From Eutreptiella sp. 'Long Island Sound 2002' (lineage: Eukaryota > Euglenozoa > Euglenophyceae > Eutreptiales > Eutreptiaceae): DNA of 64,000 nt. Below the pieces are notes generated by a model. That model saw only the letters and a list, made by a program, of their open reading frames with translations, was not told where the DNA came from and searched no databases. Within the stretch, counting starts at the first letter, position 1. Every line of letters starts with the position of its first letter. Below are positions 1 through 11,529 of this stretch, piece after piece. The stretch lies in assembly GCA_964036045.1 (NCBI GenBank), contig OZ038383.1:110209188-110273187 (forward strand), written 5' to 3'. A program made the position numbers and the translations under genes.

Positions 1-3000
1 ATCCCTTTAGCTCCCTCTACCTCCCTTCACATTCCTTCAGCTCCGTTTAGCTCCCTTCAGCTCCCTTCAGCTCCCTTTAGCTCCCCTTAGCCCCCTTCAG
101 CTCCCTTTAGCTCATTTTAGCCCCCTTTACCTCATTTTAGATCCCTTTAGCTCCCTCTACCTCCCTTCACATTCCTTCAGCTCCCTTTACCTCCCTTCAG
201 CTCCCTTTAGCTCCCTTCAGCTCCCTTTAGCTCCCTTCAGCTCCCTTTAGCTCCCCTTAGCCCCCTTCACCTCCTTTTAGATCCCTTTAGCTCCCTCTAC
301 CTCCCTTCACATTCCTTCAGCCCCCTTTTAGCTCCCTTCAGCTCCCTTTAGCTCCCTTCAGCTCCCTTTAGCTCCTTTTAGCCCCCTTTACCTCATTTTA
401 GATCCCTTTAGCTCCCTCCACCTCCCTTCACATTCCTTCAGCTCCCTTTACCTCCCTTCAGCTCCCTTTAGCTCCCTTCAGCTCCCTTTAGCTCCCTTCA
501 GCTCCCTTTAGCTCCCTTTAGCTCCCTTTACCTCATTTTAGATGCCTTTAGCTCCCTCTACCTCCCTTCACATTCCTTCAGCTCCCTTTAGCTCCCTTCA
601 GCTCCCTTTAGCTCCCTTCAGCTCCCTTTACCTCCCTTCAGCTCCCTTTAGCTCCTTTTAGCCCCCTTTACCTCATTTTAGATCCCTTTAGCTCCCTCTA
701 CCTCCCTTCACATTCCTTCAGCTCCCTTTACCTCCCTTCAGCTCCCTTTAGCTCCCTTCAGCTCCCTTTAGCTCCCTTCAGCTCCCTTTAGCTCCCCTTA
801 GCCCCCTTCACCTCCTTTTAGATCCCTTTAGCTCCCTCTAGCTCCCTTCACATTCCTTCAGCCCCCTTTTAGCTCCCTTCAGCTCCCTTTAGCTCCCTTC
901 AGCTCCCTTTAGCTCCCTTCAGCTCCCTTTAGCTCCTTTTAGCCCCCTTTACCTCATTTTAGATCCCTCTAGCTCCCTCTACCTCCCTTCACATTCCCGC
1001 AGCTGCCTTTAGCTCCCTTCAGCTCCCTTTAGCTCCCTTCAGCTCCCTTTAGCTCCCTTCAGCTCCCTTTAGCTCCCTTTAGCTCCCTTTACCTCATTTT
1101 AGATCCCTTTAGCTCCCTCTACCTCCCTTCACATTCCTTCAGCTCCCTTTACCTCCCTTCAGCTCCCTTTAGCTCCCCTCAGCTCTCTTTAGCTCCCTTC
1201 AGCTCCCTTTAGCTCCTTTTAGTCCCCTTTAACTCATTTTAGATCCCTTTAGCTCCCTCTACCTCCCTTCGCATTCCTTCAGCTCCCTTTAGCTCCCTCC
1301 AGCTCCCTTTGGCTCCCTTCAGCTCCCTTTAGCTCCCTTTCAGCTCCCTTTACCTCCCTTCAGCTCCCTTCAGCTCCCTTTAGCTCCCTTTAGCTCCCTT
1401 CAGCTCCCTTTAGCTCCCTTTACCTCTTTTTAGATCCCTTTAGCTCCCTCTACCTCCCTTCACATTCCTTCAGCTCTCTTTAGCTCCCTTCAGCTCCCTT
1501 TAGCTCCCTTCAGCTCCCTTTAGCTCCCTTCAGCTCCCTTTAGCTCCCTTTAGCTCCCTTTACCTCATTTTAGATCCCTTTAGCTCCCTCTACCTCCCTT
1601 CAGCTCCCTTTAGCTCCCTTTAGCTCCCTTCAGCTCCCTTCAGCTCCCTTCAGCTCCCTTTACCTCCCTTCAGCTCCCTTCAGCTCCCTTTAGCTCCCTT
1701 TAGCTCCCTTCAGCTCCCTTTAGCTCCCTTTACCTCATTTTAGATCCCTTTAGCTGCCTCTACCTCCCTTCACATTCCTTCAGCTCCCTTTAGCTCCCTT
1801 CAACTCCCTTTAGCTCCCTTTAGCTCCCTTTACCTCATTTTAGATCCCTTTAGCTCCCTCTACCTCCCTTAACATTCCTTCAGCTCCCTTTTAGCTCCCT
1901 TCAGCTCCCTTTAGCTCCCTTCAGCTCCCTTCGGCTCCCTTCAGCTCCCTTTAGCTCCTTTTAGCCCCCTTTACCTCATTTTAGATCCCTTTAGCTCCCT
2001 CTACCTCCCTTCACATTCCTTCCGCTCCCTTTAGCTCCTTTCAGCTCCCTTTAGCTCCCTTTACCTCATTTTAGATCCCTTTAGCTCCCTCTACCTCCCT
2101 TCACATTCCTTCAGCTCCGTTTAGCTCCCTTCAGCTCCCTTCAGCTCCCTTTAGGTCCCCTTAGCCCCCTTCAGCTCCCTTTAGCTCATTTTAGCCCCCT
2201 TTACCTCATTTTAGATCCCTTTAGCTCCCTCTACCTCCCTTCACATTCCTTCAGCTCCCTTTACCTCCCTTCAGCTCCCTTTAGCTCCCTTCAGCTCCCT
2301 TTAGCTCTCTTCAGCTCCCTTTAGCTCCCCTTAGCCCCCTTCACCTCCTTTTAGATCCCTTTAGCTCCCTCTACCTCCCTTCACATTCCTTCAGCCCCCT
2401 TTTAGCTCCCTTCAGCTCCCTTTAGCTCCCTTCAGCTCCCTTTAGCTCCTTTTAGCCCCCTTTACCTCATTTTAGATCCCTTTAGCTCCCTCCACCTCCC
2501 TTCACATTCCCTCAGCTCCCTTTACCTCCCTTCAGCTCCCTTTAGCTCCCTTCAGCTCCCTTTAGCTCCCTTCAGCTCCCTTTAGCTCCCTTTAGCTCCC
2601 TTTACCTCATTTTAGATGCCTTTAGCTCCCTCTACCTCCCTTCACATTCCTTCAGCTCCCTTTAGCTCCCTTCAGCTCCCTTTAGCTCCCTTCAGCTCCC
2701 TTTACCTCCCTTCAGCTCCCTTTAGCTCCTTTTAGCCCCCTTTACCTCATTTTAGATCCCTTTAGCTCCCTCTACCTCCCTTCACATTCCTTCAGCTCCC
2801 TTTACCTTCCTCAGCTCCCTTAAGCTCCCTTCAGCTCCCTCTAGCTCCCTTCAGCCCCCTTTAGCTCCCCTTAGCCCCCTTCACCTCATTTTAGATCCCT
2901 TTAGCTCCCTCTACCTCCCTTCACATTCCTTCAGCCCCCTTTTAGCTCCCTTCAGCTCCCCTTAGCTCCCTTCAGCTCCCCTTAGCCCCCTTTAGCCCCC

Positions 3001-3281
3001 TTTACCTCATTTTAGATCCCTTTAGCTCCCTCTACCTCCCTTCACATTCCTTCAGCTCCCTTTAGCTCCCTTCAGCTCCCTTTAGCTCCCTTCAGCTCCC
3101 TTTAGCTCCCTTCAGCTCCCTTTAGCTCCCTTTAGCTCCCTTTACCTCATTTTAGATCCCTTTAGCTCCCTCTACCTCCCTTCACATTCCTTCAGCTCCC
3201 TTTAGCTCCCTTCAGCTCCGTTTAGCTCCCTTCAGCTCCCTTTAGCTCCTTTTAGCCCCCTTTACCTCATTTTAGATCCCT
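1..3281 (+). repeat. Pyrimidine-rich 10-bp tandem array (left half)
   Basis: The stretch is built from 10-bp units CTCCCTTTAG and CTCCCTTCAG with single-base variants. Every 120-280 bp a marker block recurs, consisting of CTCATTTTAG, ATCCCTTTAG, CTCCCTCTAC and then CACATTCCTTCAG, so the array has a higher-order structure. The + strand is almost entirely C and T. Positions 1 to about 730 are repeated at 2075 to about 2800 (offset 2074, for example the variant GATGCC at 541 and 2615). No gene is present. The array runs off the left edge of the window. Confidence 0.95.
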
Positions 3282-3351
3282 AAAAGCCTAAAGGGATCTA
3301 AAATGAGGTAAAGGGGGCTAAAAGGAGCTAAAGGGAGCTGAAGGGAGCTAA
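3222..3351. repeat. Palindromic junction between oppositely oriented arrays
   Basis: The left array ends at 3281 and its reverse complement starts at 3292, separated by AAAAGCCTAA. The two arms match for about 55 to 65 bp each way before their unit order diverges. It is an inverted-repeat centre that could extrude a cruciform, and it is where the strand bias of the array switches from pyrimidine to purine. Confidence 0.88.
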
Positions 3352-6300
3352 AGGGAGCTGAAGGGAGCTGAAGGGAGCTGAAGGGAGGTAAAGGGAGCTC
3401 AAGGAATGTGAAGGGGGGTAGAGGGAGCTAAAGGAATCTAAAATGAGGTGAAGGGGGCTAAAAGGGGCTAAAGGGAGCTGAAGGGAGCTAAAGGGAGCTG
3501 AAGGGAGCTGAAGGGAGCTGAAGGAATGTGAAGGGATGTAGAGGGAGCTAAAGGGATCTAAAATGAGGTAAAGGGAGCTAAAGGGAGCTAAAGGGAGCTG
3601 AAGGGAGCTAGAGGGAGCTGAAGGGAGCTAAAGGGAGCTGAAGGGAGCTAAAGGGAGCTGAAGGATTGTGAAGGGATGTAGGGGGAGCTAAAGGGATCTA
3701 AAATGAGGTAAAGGGGGCTAAAAGGAGCTAAAGGGAGCTGAAGGGAGCTAAAGGGAGCTGAAGGGAGCTAAAAGGGGGCTGAAGGAATGTGAAGGGAGGT
3801 AGAGGGAGCTAAAGGGATCTAAAATGAGGTGAAGGGGGCTAAGGGGTGCTGAAGGGAGCTAAAGGGAGCTGTAGGGACCTAAAAGGGAGCTGAAGGAATG
3901 TGAAGGGAGGTAGAGGGAGCTAAAGGGATCTAAAATGAGGTAGAGGGGGCTAAAAGGAGCTAAAGGGGGCTGAAGGGAACTGAAGAGAGCTGAAGGGAGC
4001 TAAAGGTACCTGAAGGGAGCTAAAAGGAGCTGAAGGGAGGTAAAGGGAGCTGAAGGAATGTGAAGGGAGGTAGAGGGAGCTAAAGGGATCTAAAATGAGG
4101 TAAAGGGGGCTAAAAGGAGCTAAAGGGAGCTGAAGGGAGCTAAAGGGAGCTGAACGGAGCTAAAGAGAGCTGAAGGAATGTGAAGAGAGGTAGAGGGAGC
4201 TAAAGGGATCTAAAATGAGGTAATGGGAGCTAAAGGGAGCTAAAGGGAGCTGAAGGGAGCTAAAGAGAGCTGAAGGGAGCTAAATGGAGCTGAAGGGAGG
4301 TAAAGGGAGCTGAAGGAATGTGAAGGGAGGTAGAGGGAGCTAAAGGGATCTAAAATGAGGTAAAGGGGGCTAAAAGGAGCTAAAGGGAGCTGAAGGGGCT
4401 AAAGGGAGCTGAAGGGAGCTAAAGGAAGCTGAAGGAATGTGAAGGGAGGTAGAGGGAGCTAAAGGGATCTAAAATGAGGTAAAGGGAGCTAAAGGGAGCT
4501 AAAGGGAGCTGAAGGGAGCTAAAGGGAGCTAAAGAGAGCTAAAGGGAGCTGAAGGGAGGTAAAGGGAGCTGAAGAAATGTGAAGGGAGGTAGAGGGAGCT
4601 AAAGGGATCTAACATGAGTTAAAGGGGGCTAAAAGGAGCTAAAGGGAGCTGAAGGGAGCTAAAGGGAGCTGAAGGGAGCTAAAGGGAGCTGAAGGAATGT
4701 GAAGGGAGGTAGAAGGAGCTAAAGGGATCTAAAATGAGGTAAAGGGAGCTAAAGGGAGCTGAAGGGAGCTAAAGGGAGCTAAAGGGAGCTGAAGGGACCT
4801 GAAGGGAGGTAAAGAGGCTGAAAGGGAGCTAAAGGGAGCTGAAGGGAGCTAAAGGGAGCTGAAGGGAGCTAAAGGGAGCTGAAGGAATGTGAAGGGAGGT
4901 GGAGGGAGCTAAAGGGATCTAAAATGAGGTAAAGGGAGCTAAAGGGAGCTAAAAGGGGCTGAAGGGAGCTAAAGGGAGCTGAAGGGAGCTAAAGGGAGAT
5001 GAAGGGAGTTAAAGGGAGCTGAGGGAATGTGAAGGGAGGTAGAGGGAGCTAAAGGGACCTCAAATGAGGTAGAGGGGGCTAAAAGGAGCTAAAGGGAGCT
5101 GAAGGGAGCTAAACGGAGCTGAAGGGAGCTAAAGGGAGCTGAAGGAATGTGAAGGGAGGTAGAGGGAGCTAAAGTGATCTAAAATGAGGTAAAGGGAGCT
5201 AAAGGGAGCTAAAGGGAGCTAAAGGGAGCCGAAGGGAGCTAAAGGGAGCTGAAGGGAGTTAAAGGGAGCTGAAGGAATGTGAAGGGAGGTAGAGGGAGCT
5301 AAAGGGATCTAAAATGAGGTAAAGGGGGCTAAAAGGAGCTAAAGGGAGCTGAAGGGAGCTAAAGGGAGCTGAAGGGAGCTAAAGGGAGCTGAAGGAATGT
5401 GAAGGGAGGTAGAGGGAGCTAAAGGGATCTAAAATGAGGTAAAGGGAGCTAAAGGGAGCTGAAGGGAGCTAAAGGGAGCTAAAGGGAGCTGAAGGGAGCT
5501 GAAGGGAGGTAAAGGGAGCTGAAGGGAGCTAAAGGGAGCTGAAGGGAGCTAAAGGGAGCTGAAGGAATGTGAAGGGAGGTAGAGGGAGCTAAAGGGATCT
5601 AAAATGAGGTAAAGGGAGCTAAAGGGAGCTGAAGGGAGCTAAAGGGAGGTAAAGGGAGCTGAAGGGAGCTGAAGGGAGGTAAAGGGAGCTGAAGGGAGCT
5701 AAAGGGAGCTAAAGGGAGCTAAAGGGAGCTGAAAGAATGTGAAGGGAGGTGGAGGGAGCTAAAGGGATCTAAAATGAGGTAAAGGGAGCTAAAGGGAGCT
5801 GAAGGGGGCTGAAGGGAGCTAAAGGGAGCTGAATGGAGCTAAAGGGAGCTGAAGGGAGGTAAAGGGAGCTGAAGGAATGTGAAGGGAGGTAGAGGGAGCT
5901 AAAGGGATCTAAAATGAGGTAAAGGGAGCTCAAAGGAGCTAAAGGGAGCTGAAGGGAGCTAAAGGGAGCTGAAGGGAGCTGAAGGGAGCTGAAGGGAGCT
6001 GAAGGGAGCTGAAGGAATGTGAAGGCGGGTAGAGGGAGCTAAAGGGATCTAAAATGAGGTGAAGGGGGCTAAAAGGAGCTAAAGGGAGCTGAAGGGAGCT
6101 AAAGGGAGCTGAAGGGAGCTAAAGGGAGCTGAAGGAATGTGAAAGGAGGTAGAGGGAGCTAAAGTGATCTGAAATGAGGTAAAGGGAGCTAAAGGGAGCT
6201 AAAGGGAGCTGAAGGGAGCTAGAGGGAGCTGAAGGGAGCTAAAGGGAGCTGAAGGGAGGTAAAGGGAGCTGAAGGAATGTGAAAGGATGTAGAGGGAGCT

Positions 6301-9300
6301 AAAGGGATCTAAAATGAGGTAAAGGGGGCTAAAAGGAGCTAAAGGGAGCTGAAGGGAGCTGAAGGGAGCTGAAGGAATGTGAAGGGATGTAGAGGGAGCT
6401 AAAGGGATCTAACATGAGGTAAAGGGAGCTAAAGGGAGCTAAAGGGAGCTGAAGGGAGCTAGAGGGAGCTGAAGGGAGCTAAAGGGAGCTGAAGGGAGCT
6501 AAAGGGAGCTGAAGGATTGTGAAGGGATGTAGGGGGAGCTAAAGGGATCTAAAATGAGGTAAAGGGGGCTAAAAGGAGCTAAAGGGAGCTGAAGGGAGCT
6601 AAAGGGAGCTGAAGGGAGCTAAAAGGGGGCTGAAGGAATGTGAAGGGAGGTAGAGGGAGCTAAAGGGATCTAAAATGAGGTGAAGGGGGCTAAGGGGTGC
6701 TGAAGGGAGCTAAAGGGAGCTGTAGGGACCTAAAAGGGAGCTGAAGGAATGTGAAGGGAGGTAGAGGGAGCTAAAGGGATCTAAAATGAGGTAGAGGGGG
6801 CTAAAAGGAGCTAAAGGGGGCTGAAGGGAACTGAAGAGAGCTGAAGGGAGCTAAAGGTACCTGAAGGGAGCTAAAAGGAGCTGAAGGGAGGTAAAGGGAG
6901 CTGAAGGAATGTGAAGGGAGGTAGAGGGAGCTAAAGGGATCCAAAATGAGGTAAAGGGGGCTAAAAGGAGCTAAAGGGAGCTGAAGGGAGCTAAAGGGAG
7001 CTGAACGGAGCTAAAGAGAGCTGAAGGAATGTGAAGAGAGGTAGAGGGAGCTAAAGGGATCTAAAATGAGGTAATGGGAGCTAAAGGGAGCTAAAGGGAG
7101 CTGAAGGGAGCTAAAGAGAGCTGAAGGGAGCTAAATGGAGCTGAAGGGAGGTAAAGGGAGCTGAAGGAATGTGAAGGGAGGTAGAGGGAGCTAAAGGGAT
7201 CTAAAATGAGGTAAAGGGGGCTAAAAGGAGCTAAAGGGAGCTGAAGGGGCTAAAGGGAGCTGAAGGGAGCTAAAGGAAGCTGAAGGAATGTGAAGGGAGG
7301 TAGAGGGAGCTAAAGGGATCTAAAATGAGGTAAAGGGAGCTAAAGGGAGCTAAAGGGAGCTGAAGGGAGCTAAAGGGAGCTAAAGAGAGCTAAAGGGAGC
7401 TGAAGGGAGGTAAAGGGAGCTGAAGAAATGTGAAGGGAGGTAGAGGGAGCTAAAGGGATCTAACATGAGTTAAAGGGGGCTAAAAGGAGCTAAAGGGAGC
7501 TGAAGGGAGCTAAAGGGAGCTGAAGGGAGCTAAAGGGAGCTGAAGGAATGTGAAGGGAGGTAGAAGGAGCTAAAGGGATCTAAAATGAGGTAAAGGGAGC
7601 TAAAGGGAGCTGAAGGGAGCTAAAGGGAGCTAAAGGGAGCTGAAGGGACCTGAAGGGAGGTAAAGAGGCTGAAAGGGAGCTAAAGGGAGCTGAAGGGAGC
7701 TAAAGGGAGCTGAAGGGAGCTAAAGGGAGCTGAAGGAATGTGAAGGGAGGTGGAGGGAGCTAAAGGGATCTAAAATGAGGTAAAGGGAGCTAAAGGGAGC
7801 TAAAAGGGGCTGAAGGGAGCTAAAGGGAGCTGAAGGGAGCTAAAGGGAGATGAAGGGAGTTAAAGGGAGCTGAGGGAATGTGAAGGGAGGTAGAGGGAGC
7901 TAAAGGGACCTCAAATGAGGTAGAGGGGGCTAAAAGGAGCTAAAGGGAGCTGAAGGGAGCTAAACGGAGCTGAAGGGAGCTAAAGGGAGCTGAAGGAATG
8001 TGAAGGGAGGTAGAGGGAGCTAAAGTGATCTAAAATGAGGTAAAGGGAGCTAAAGGGAGCTAAAGGGAGCTAAAGGGAGCCGAAGGGAGCTAAAGGGAGC
8101 TGAAGGGAGTTAAAGGGAGCTGAAGGAATGTGAAGGGAGGTAGAGGGAGCTAAAGGGATCTAAAATGAGGTAAAGGGGGCTAAAAGGAGCTAAAGGGGGC
8201 TGAAGGGAGCTAAAGGGAGCTGAAGGGAGCTAAAGGGAGCTGAAGGAATGTGAAGGGAGGTAGAGGGAGCTAAAGGGATCTAAAATGAGGTAAAGGGAGC
8301 TAAAGGGAGCTGAAGGGAGCTAAAGGGAGCTAAAGGGAGCTGAAGGGAGCTGAAGGGAGGTAAAGGGAGCTGAAGGGAGCTAAAGGGAGCTGAAGGGAGC
8401 TAAAGGGAGCTGAAGGAATGTGAAGGGAGGTAGAGGGAGCTAAAGGGATCTAAAATGAGGTAAAGGGAGCTAAAGGGAGCTGAAGGGAGCTAAAGGGAGG
8501 TAAAGGGAGCTGAAGGGAGCTGAAGGGAGGTAAAGGGAGCTGAAGGGAGCTAAAGAGAGCTAAAGGGAGCTAAAGGGAGCTGAAAGAATGTGAAGGGAGG
8601 TGGAGGGAGCTAAAGGGATCTAAAATGAGGTAAAGGGAGCTAAAGGGAGCTGAAGGGGGCTGAAGGGAGCTAAAGGGAGCTGAATGGAGCTAAAGGGAGC
8701 TGAAGGGAGGTAAAGGGAGCTGAAGGAATGTGAAGGGAGGTAGAGGGAGCTAAAGGGATCTAAAATGAGGTAAAGGGAGCTAAAAGGAGCTAAAGGGAGC
8801 TGAAGGGAGCTAAAGGGAGCTGAAGGGAGCTGAAGGGAGCTGAAGGGAGCTAAAGGGAGCTGAAGGAATGTGAAGGCGGGTAGAGGGAGCTAAAGGGATC
8901 TAAAATGAGGTGAAGGGGGCTAAAAGGAGCTAAAGGGAGCTGAAGGGAGCTAAAGGGAGCTGAAGGGAGCTAAAGGGAGCTGAAGGAATGTGAAAGGAGG
9001 TAGAGGGAGCTAAAGTGATCTGAAATGAGGTAAAGGGAGCTAAAGGGAGCTAAAGGGAGCTGAAGGGAGCTAGAGGGAGCTGAAGGGAGCTAAAGGGAGC
9101 TGAAGGGAGGTAAAGGGAGCTGAAGGAATGTGAAAGGATGTAGAGGGAGCTAAAGGGATCTAAAATGAGGTAAAGGGGGCTAAAAGGAGCCAAAGGGAGC
9201 TGAAGGGAGCTAAAGGGAGCTGAGGGGAGCTAAAAGGGGGCTGAAGGAATGTGAAGGGAGGTAGAGGGAGCTAAAGGGATCTAAAATGAGGTGAAGGGGG

Positions 9301-10516
9301 CTAAGGGGAGCTAAAGGGAGCTGAAGGGAGCTAAAGGGTGCTGAAGGGAGCTAGAGGGAGCTGAAGGGAGGTAAAGGGAGCTGAAGGAATGTGAAGGGAG
9401 GTAGAGGGAGCTAAAGGGATCTAAAATGAGGTAAAGGGGGCTAAAAGGAGCTAAAGGGAGCTGAAGGGAGCTAAAGGGAGCTGAATGGGGCTAAAGGGAG
9501 CTGAAGGGAGCTAAAGGGAGCTGAAGGAATGTGAAGGGAGGTAGAGGGAGCTAACGGGATCTAAAATGAGGTAAAGGGAGCTAAAGGGAGCTAAAGGGAG
9601 TTGAAGGGAGCTAAAGGGAGCTTAAAGGAGCTAAAGGGAGCTGAAGGGAGGTACAGGGAGCTGAAGGAATGTGAAGGGAGGTAGAGGGAGCTAAAGGGAT
9701 CTAAAATGAGGTAAAGGGGGCTAAAAGGAGCTAAGGGGAGCTGAAGGGAGCTAAAAGGGAGCTGAAGGGAGCTAAAGGGAGCTGAAGGGAGGTAAAGGGA
9801 GCTGAAGGAATGTCAAGGGAGGTAGAGGGAGCTAAAGGGATCTAAAATGAGGTAAAGGGGGCTAAAAGGAGCTAAAGGGAGCTGAGGGGAGCTAAAGGGA
9901 GCTGAAGGGAGCTAAAGGGAGCTGAAGGGAGGTAAAGGGAGCTGAAGGAATGTGAAGGGAGGTAGAGGGAGCTAAAGGGTTCTAAAATGAGGTAAAGGGA
10001 GCTAAAGGGAGCTAAAGGGAGCTGAAGGGAGCTAAAGGGAGCTGAAGGGAGCTGAAGGGAGCTGAAGGGAGCTAAGGTGAGCTGAAGGGAGCTAAAGGGA
10101 GCTGAAGGAATGTGAAGGGAGGTGGAGGGAGCTAAAGGGATCTAAAATGAGGTAAAGGGAGCTAAAGGGTGCTAAAGGGAGCTGAAGGGAGCTAAGGGAA
10201 GCTGAAGGGAGCTAAAGGGAGCTGAAGGGAGCTGAAGGGAGGTAAAGGGAGCTCAAGGAATGTGAAGGGAGGTAGAGGGAGCTAAAGGGATCTAAAATGA
10301 GGTAAAGGGGGCTAAAAGGAGCTAAAGGGAGCTGAAGGGAGCTAAAGTGAGCTGAAGGGAGCTAAAGGGAGCTGAAGGAATGTGAAGGGAGCTAAAGGGA
10401 GCTGAAGGAATGTGAAGGGAGGTAGAGGGAGCTAAAGGGATCTAAAATGAGCTAAAGGGAGCTAAAGGGAGCTAAAGGGAGCTGAAGGGAGCTAAAGGGA
10501 GCTGAAGGGAGCTAAA
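3292..10516 (-). repeat. Purine-rich 10-bp tandem array (right half)
   Basis: This is the same repeat family as 1-3281 in reverse complement, with units CTAAAGGGAG and CTGAAGGGAG. Recurrent marker blocks (GGAATGTGAAGGGAGG, GGGATCTAAAATGAGG) fall every 120-200 bp. The + strand is almost pure purine apart from the CT/C of each unit. No ORF of interest is present because TAA and TGA occur in nearly every unit. It ends at the GCTAAA before CACGTAGGATTTTATG. Confidence 0.95.
3484..9185. repeat. 2,851-bp tandem segmental duplication inside the purine array
   Basis: Diagnostic variants recur at a constant offset of 2,851 bp: GGATTGTGAAGGGATG at 3663 and 6514, TGAAGGGGCT at 4391 and 7242, AAAGAGGCTG at 4811 and 7662, and GAAAGGAGGT at 6141 and 8992. 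Copy 1 is about 3484-6334 and copy 2 about 6335-9185. Only a handful of single-base differences were seen, so the event is recent compared with the divergence between individual units, or it is an assembly duplication. Confidence 0.85.
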
Positions 10517-10803
10517 CACGTAGGATTTTATGAGGTACCGGAATCCCGTAACTGAACCGTCCAAAAACTGCCGCGATTGCGATTTACGGCCCGCCGCATC
10601 CCAATTTTGCCGAGGTTTTGTTGTTTTATGCAAAATCTGTGCGCATCCGCCCCGATTTAGATGGCGCAATCGCTCAAATACGATGTTATCTAGTTGCTGT
10701 ATTGAAATCACGTTGCCGGCTGTCCAGATAAACCCAAAATACGACCATTTTTGCCCATTTTTGCCACTTTTGGGCCTTAAAAGGTCATTTCGATGATGTC
10801 CTT
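10517..10803. other. Low-copy-looking spacer, no gene seen
   Basis: Mixed-composition sequence between two tandem arrays. Short ORFs exist on both strands (for example 10530-10796 + and one running into the array on the minus strand), but neither resembles a known protein and they overlap each other. I see no promoter, RNA gene or repeat within it. Confidence 0.5.
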
Positions 10804-11171
10804 GTGGTGTCACGAGATTTCAAATTGATCAAGTTTGTCCCTAGTGCCCTGCGAGGCTAGGCAAGCAATGATTCGTGCCCGTGCCTGCCCTTCACCCAAA
10901 GTAATAATCCGGAGGGTGCCAAAAAACGCCCAAAACAGCTATATTTGCACTTTTGAACACATAAATGTTGATTAAAGTGATACGGCCGTGCTTTCATGTG
11001 ATTTCAAATTGATCACGTTTGTCGGCTGTGCTACGTGAGGCCTGGCAAGCAATGATTTGTGCCCGTGCATGCCCTTTACCCAAGATAATAATCCGGAGGG
11101 TGCCAAAAAACGCCCAAAACAGCTATATTTGCAGTTTTGAACACATAAATGTTGATTAAAGTGATACGGCC
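10804..11171. repeat. 184-bp tandem duplication, two copies
   Basis: Copies at about 10804-10987 and 10988-11171 share ATTTCAAATTGATCA (10817 and 11001) and AATAATCCGGAGGGTGCC (10903 and 11087), and both end with GTTGATTAAAGTGATACGGC. The offset is exactly 184 bp and there are roughly a dozen and a half differences. The copies have mixed composition, unlike the simple arrays on either side. No coding potential is evident. Confidence 0.85.
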
Positions 11172-11217
11172 GTGATTGGAAAAGCTAAAGGTATACATTG
11201 TAGGTTTTTTTCTAAAT

Positions 11218-11496
11218 ATGACTCTACCTCATACAACTTGCGACCTGCTATCGGAAGCGCAGTTGTGTGAATTGGATTCGCAGATACAACAGTCCCGGTC
11301 ATCTGTTGTCCCGAACACAGTTCTACAGTGGCGAAGAAAGGCACCGTCAATGATACCAACGGAATGGAAGAGGACATCTGACGTGGCAAAGTTCGATATG
11401 GTTAACTGGAAGCAAGATATTGTTGAATCCCGGGTACTGCTGAAGGGCCTGACAAAGAAAGAGGAAAACGGCGGTATAAGAAGTATGTTTGTGTAG
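11218..11496 (+). CDS. Weak hypothetical ORF, 92 codons
   Basis: An ATG at 11218 opens a frame that stops at TAG 11494-11496. The product would be a hydrophilic, lysine- and glutamate-rich peptide without signal peptide, membrane segment or recognisable motif. Amino-acid composition is balanced and the opposite strand is also partly open, so coding status is uncertain. It lies between the 184-bp duplication and the AT-rich array, with no neighbouring gene. It could be an exon remnant, since the TTGTAG 18-23 bases upstream of the ATG could be a splice acceptor, or chance. I do not recognise it. Confidence 0.22.
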   Translation: MTLPHTTCDLLSEAQLCELDSQIQQSRSSVVPNTVLQWRRKAPSMIPTEWKRTSDVAKFDMVNWKQDIVESRVLLKGLTKKEENGGIRSMFV

Positions 11497-11529
11497 TTTT
11501 CGGCTCGATCCAACTCGCATTCCCTACAT

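Noticed and set aside
10472-10813. 113-codon minus-strand ORF
   Set aside because: Its C-terminal end is translated 10-bp array and the rest has no similarity I can recognise.
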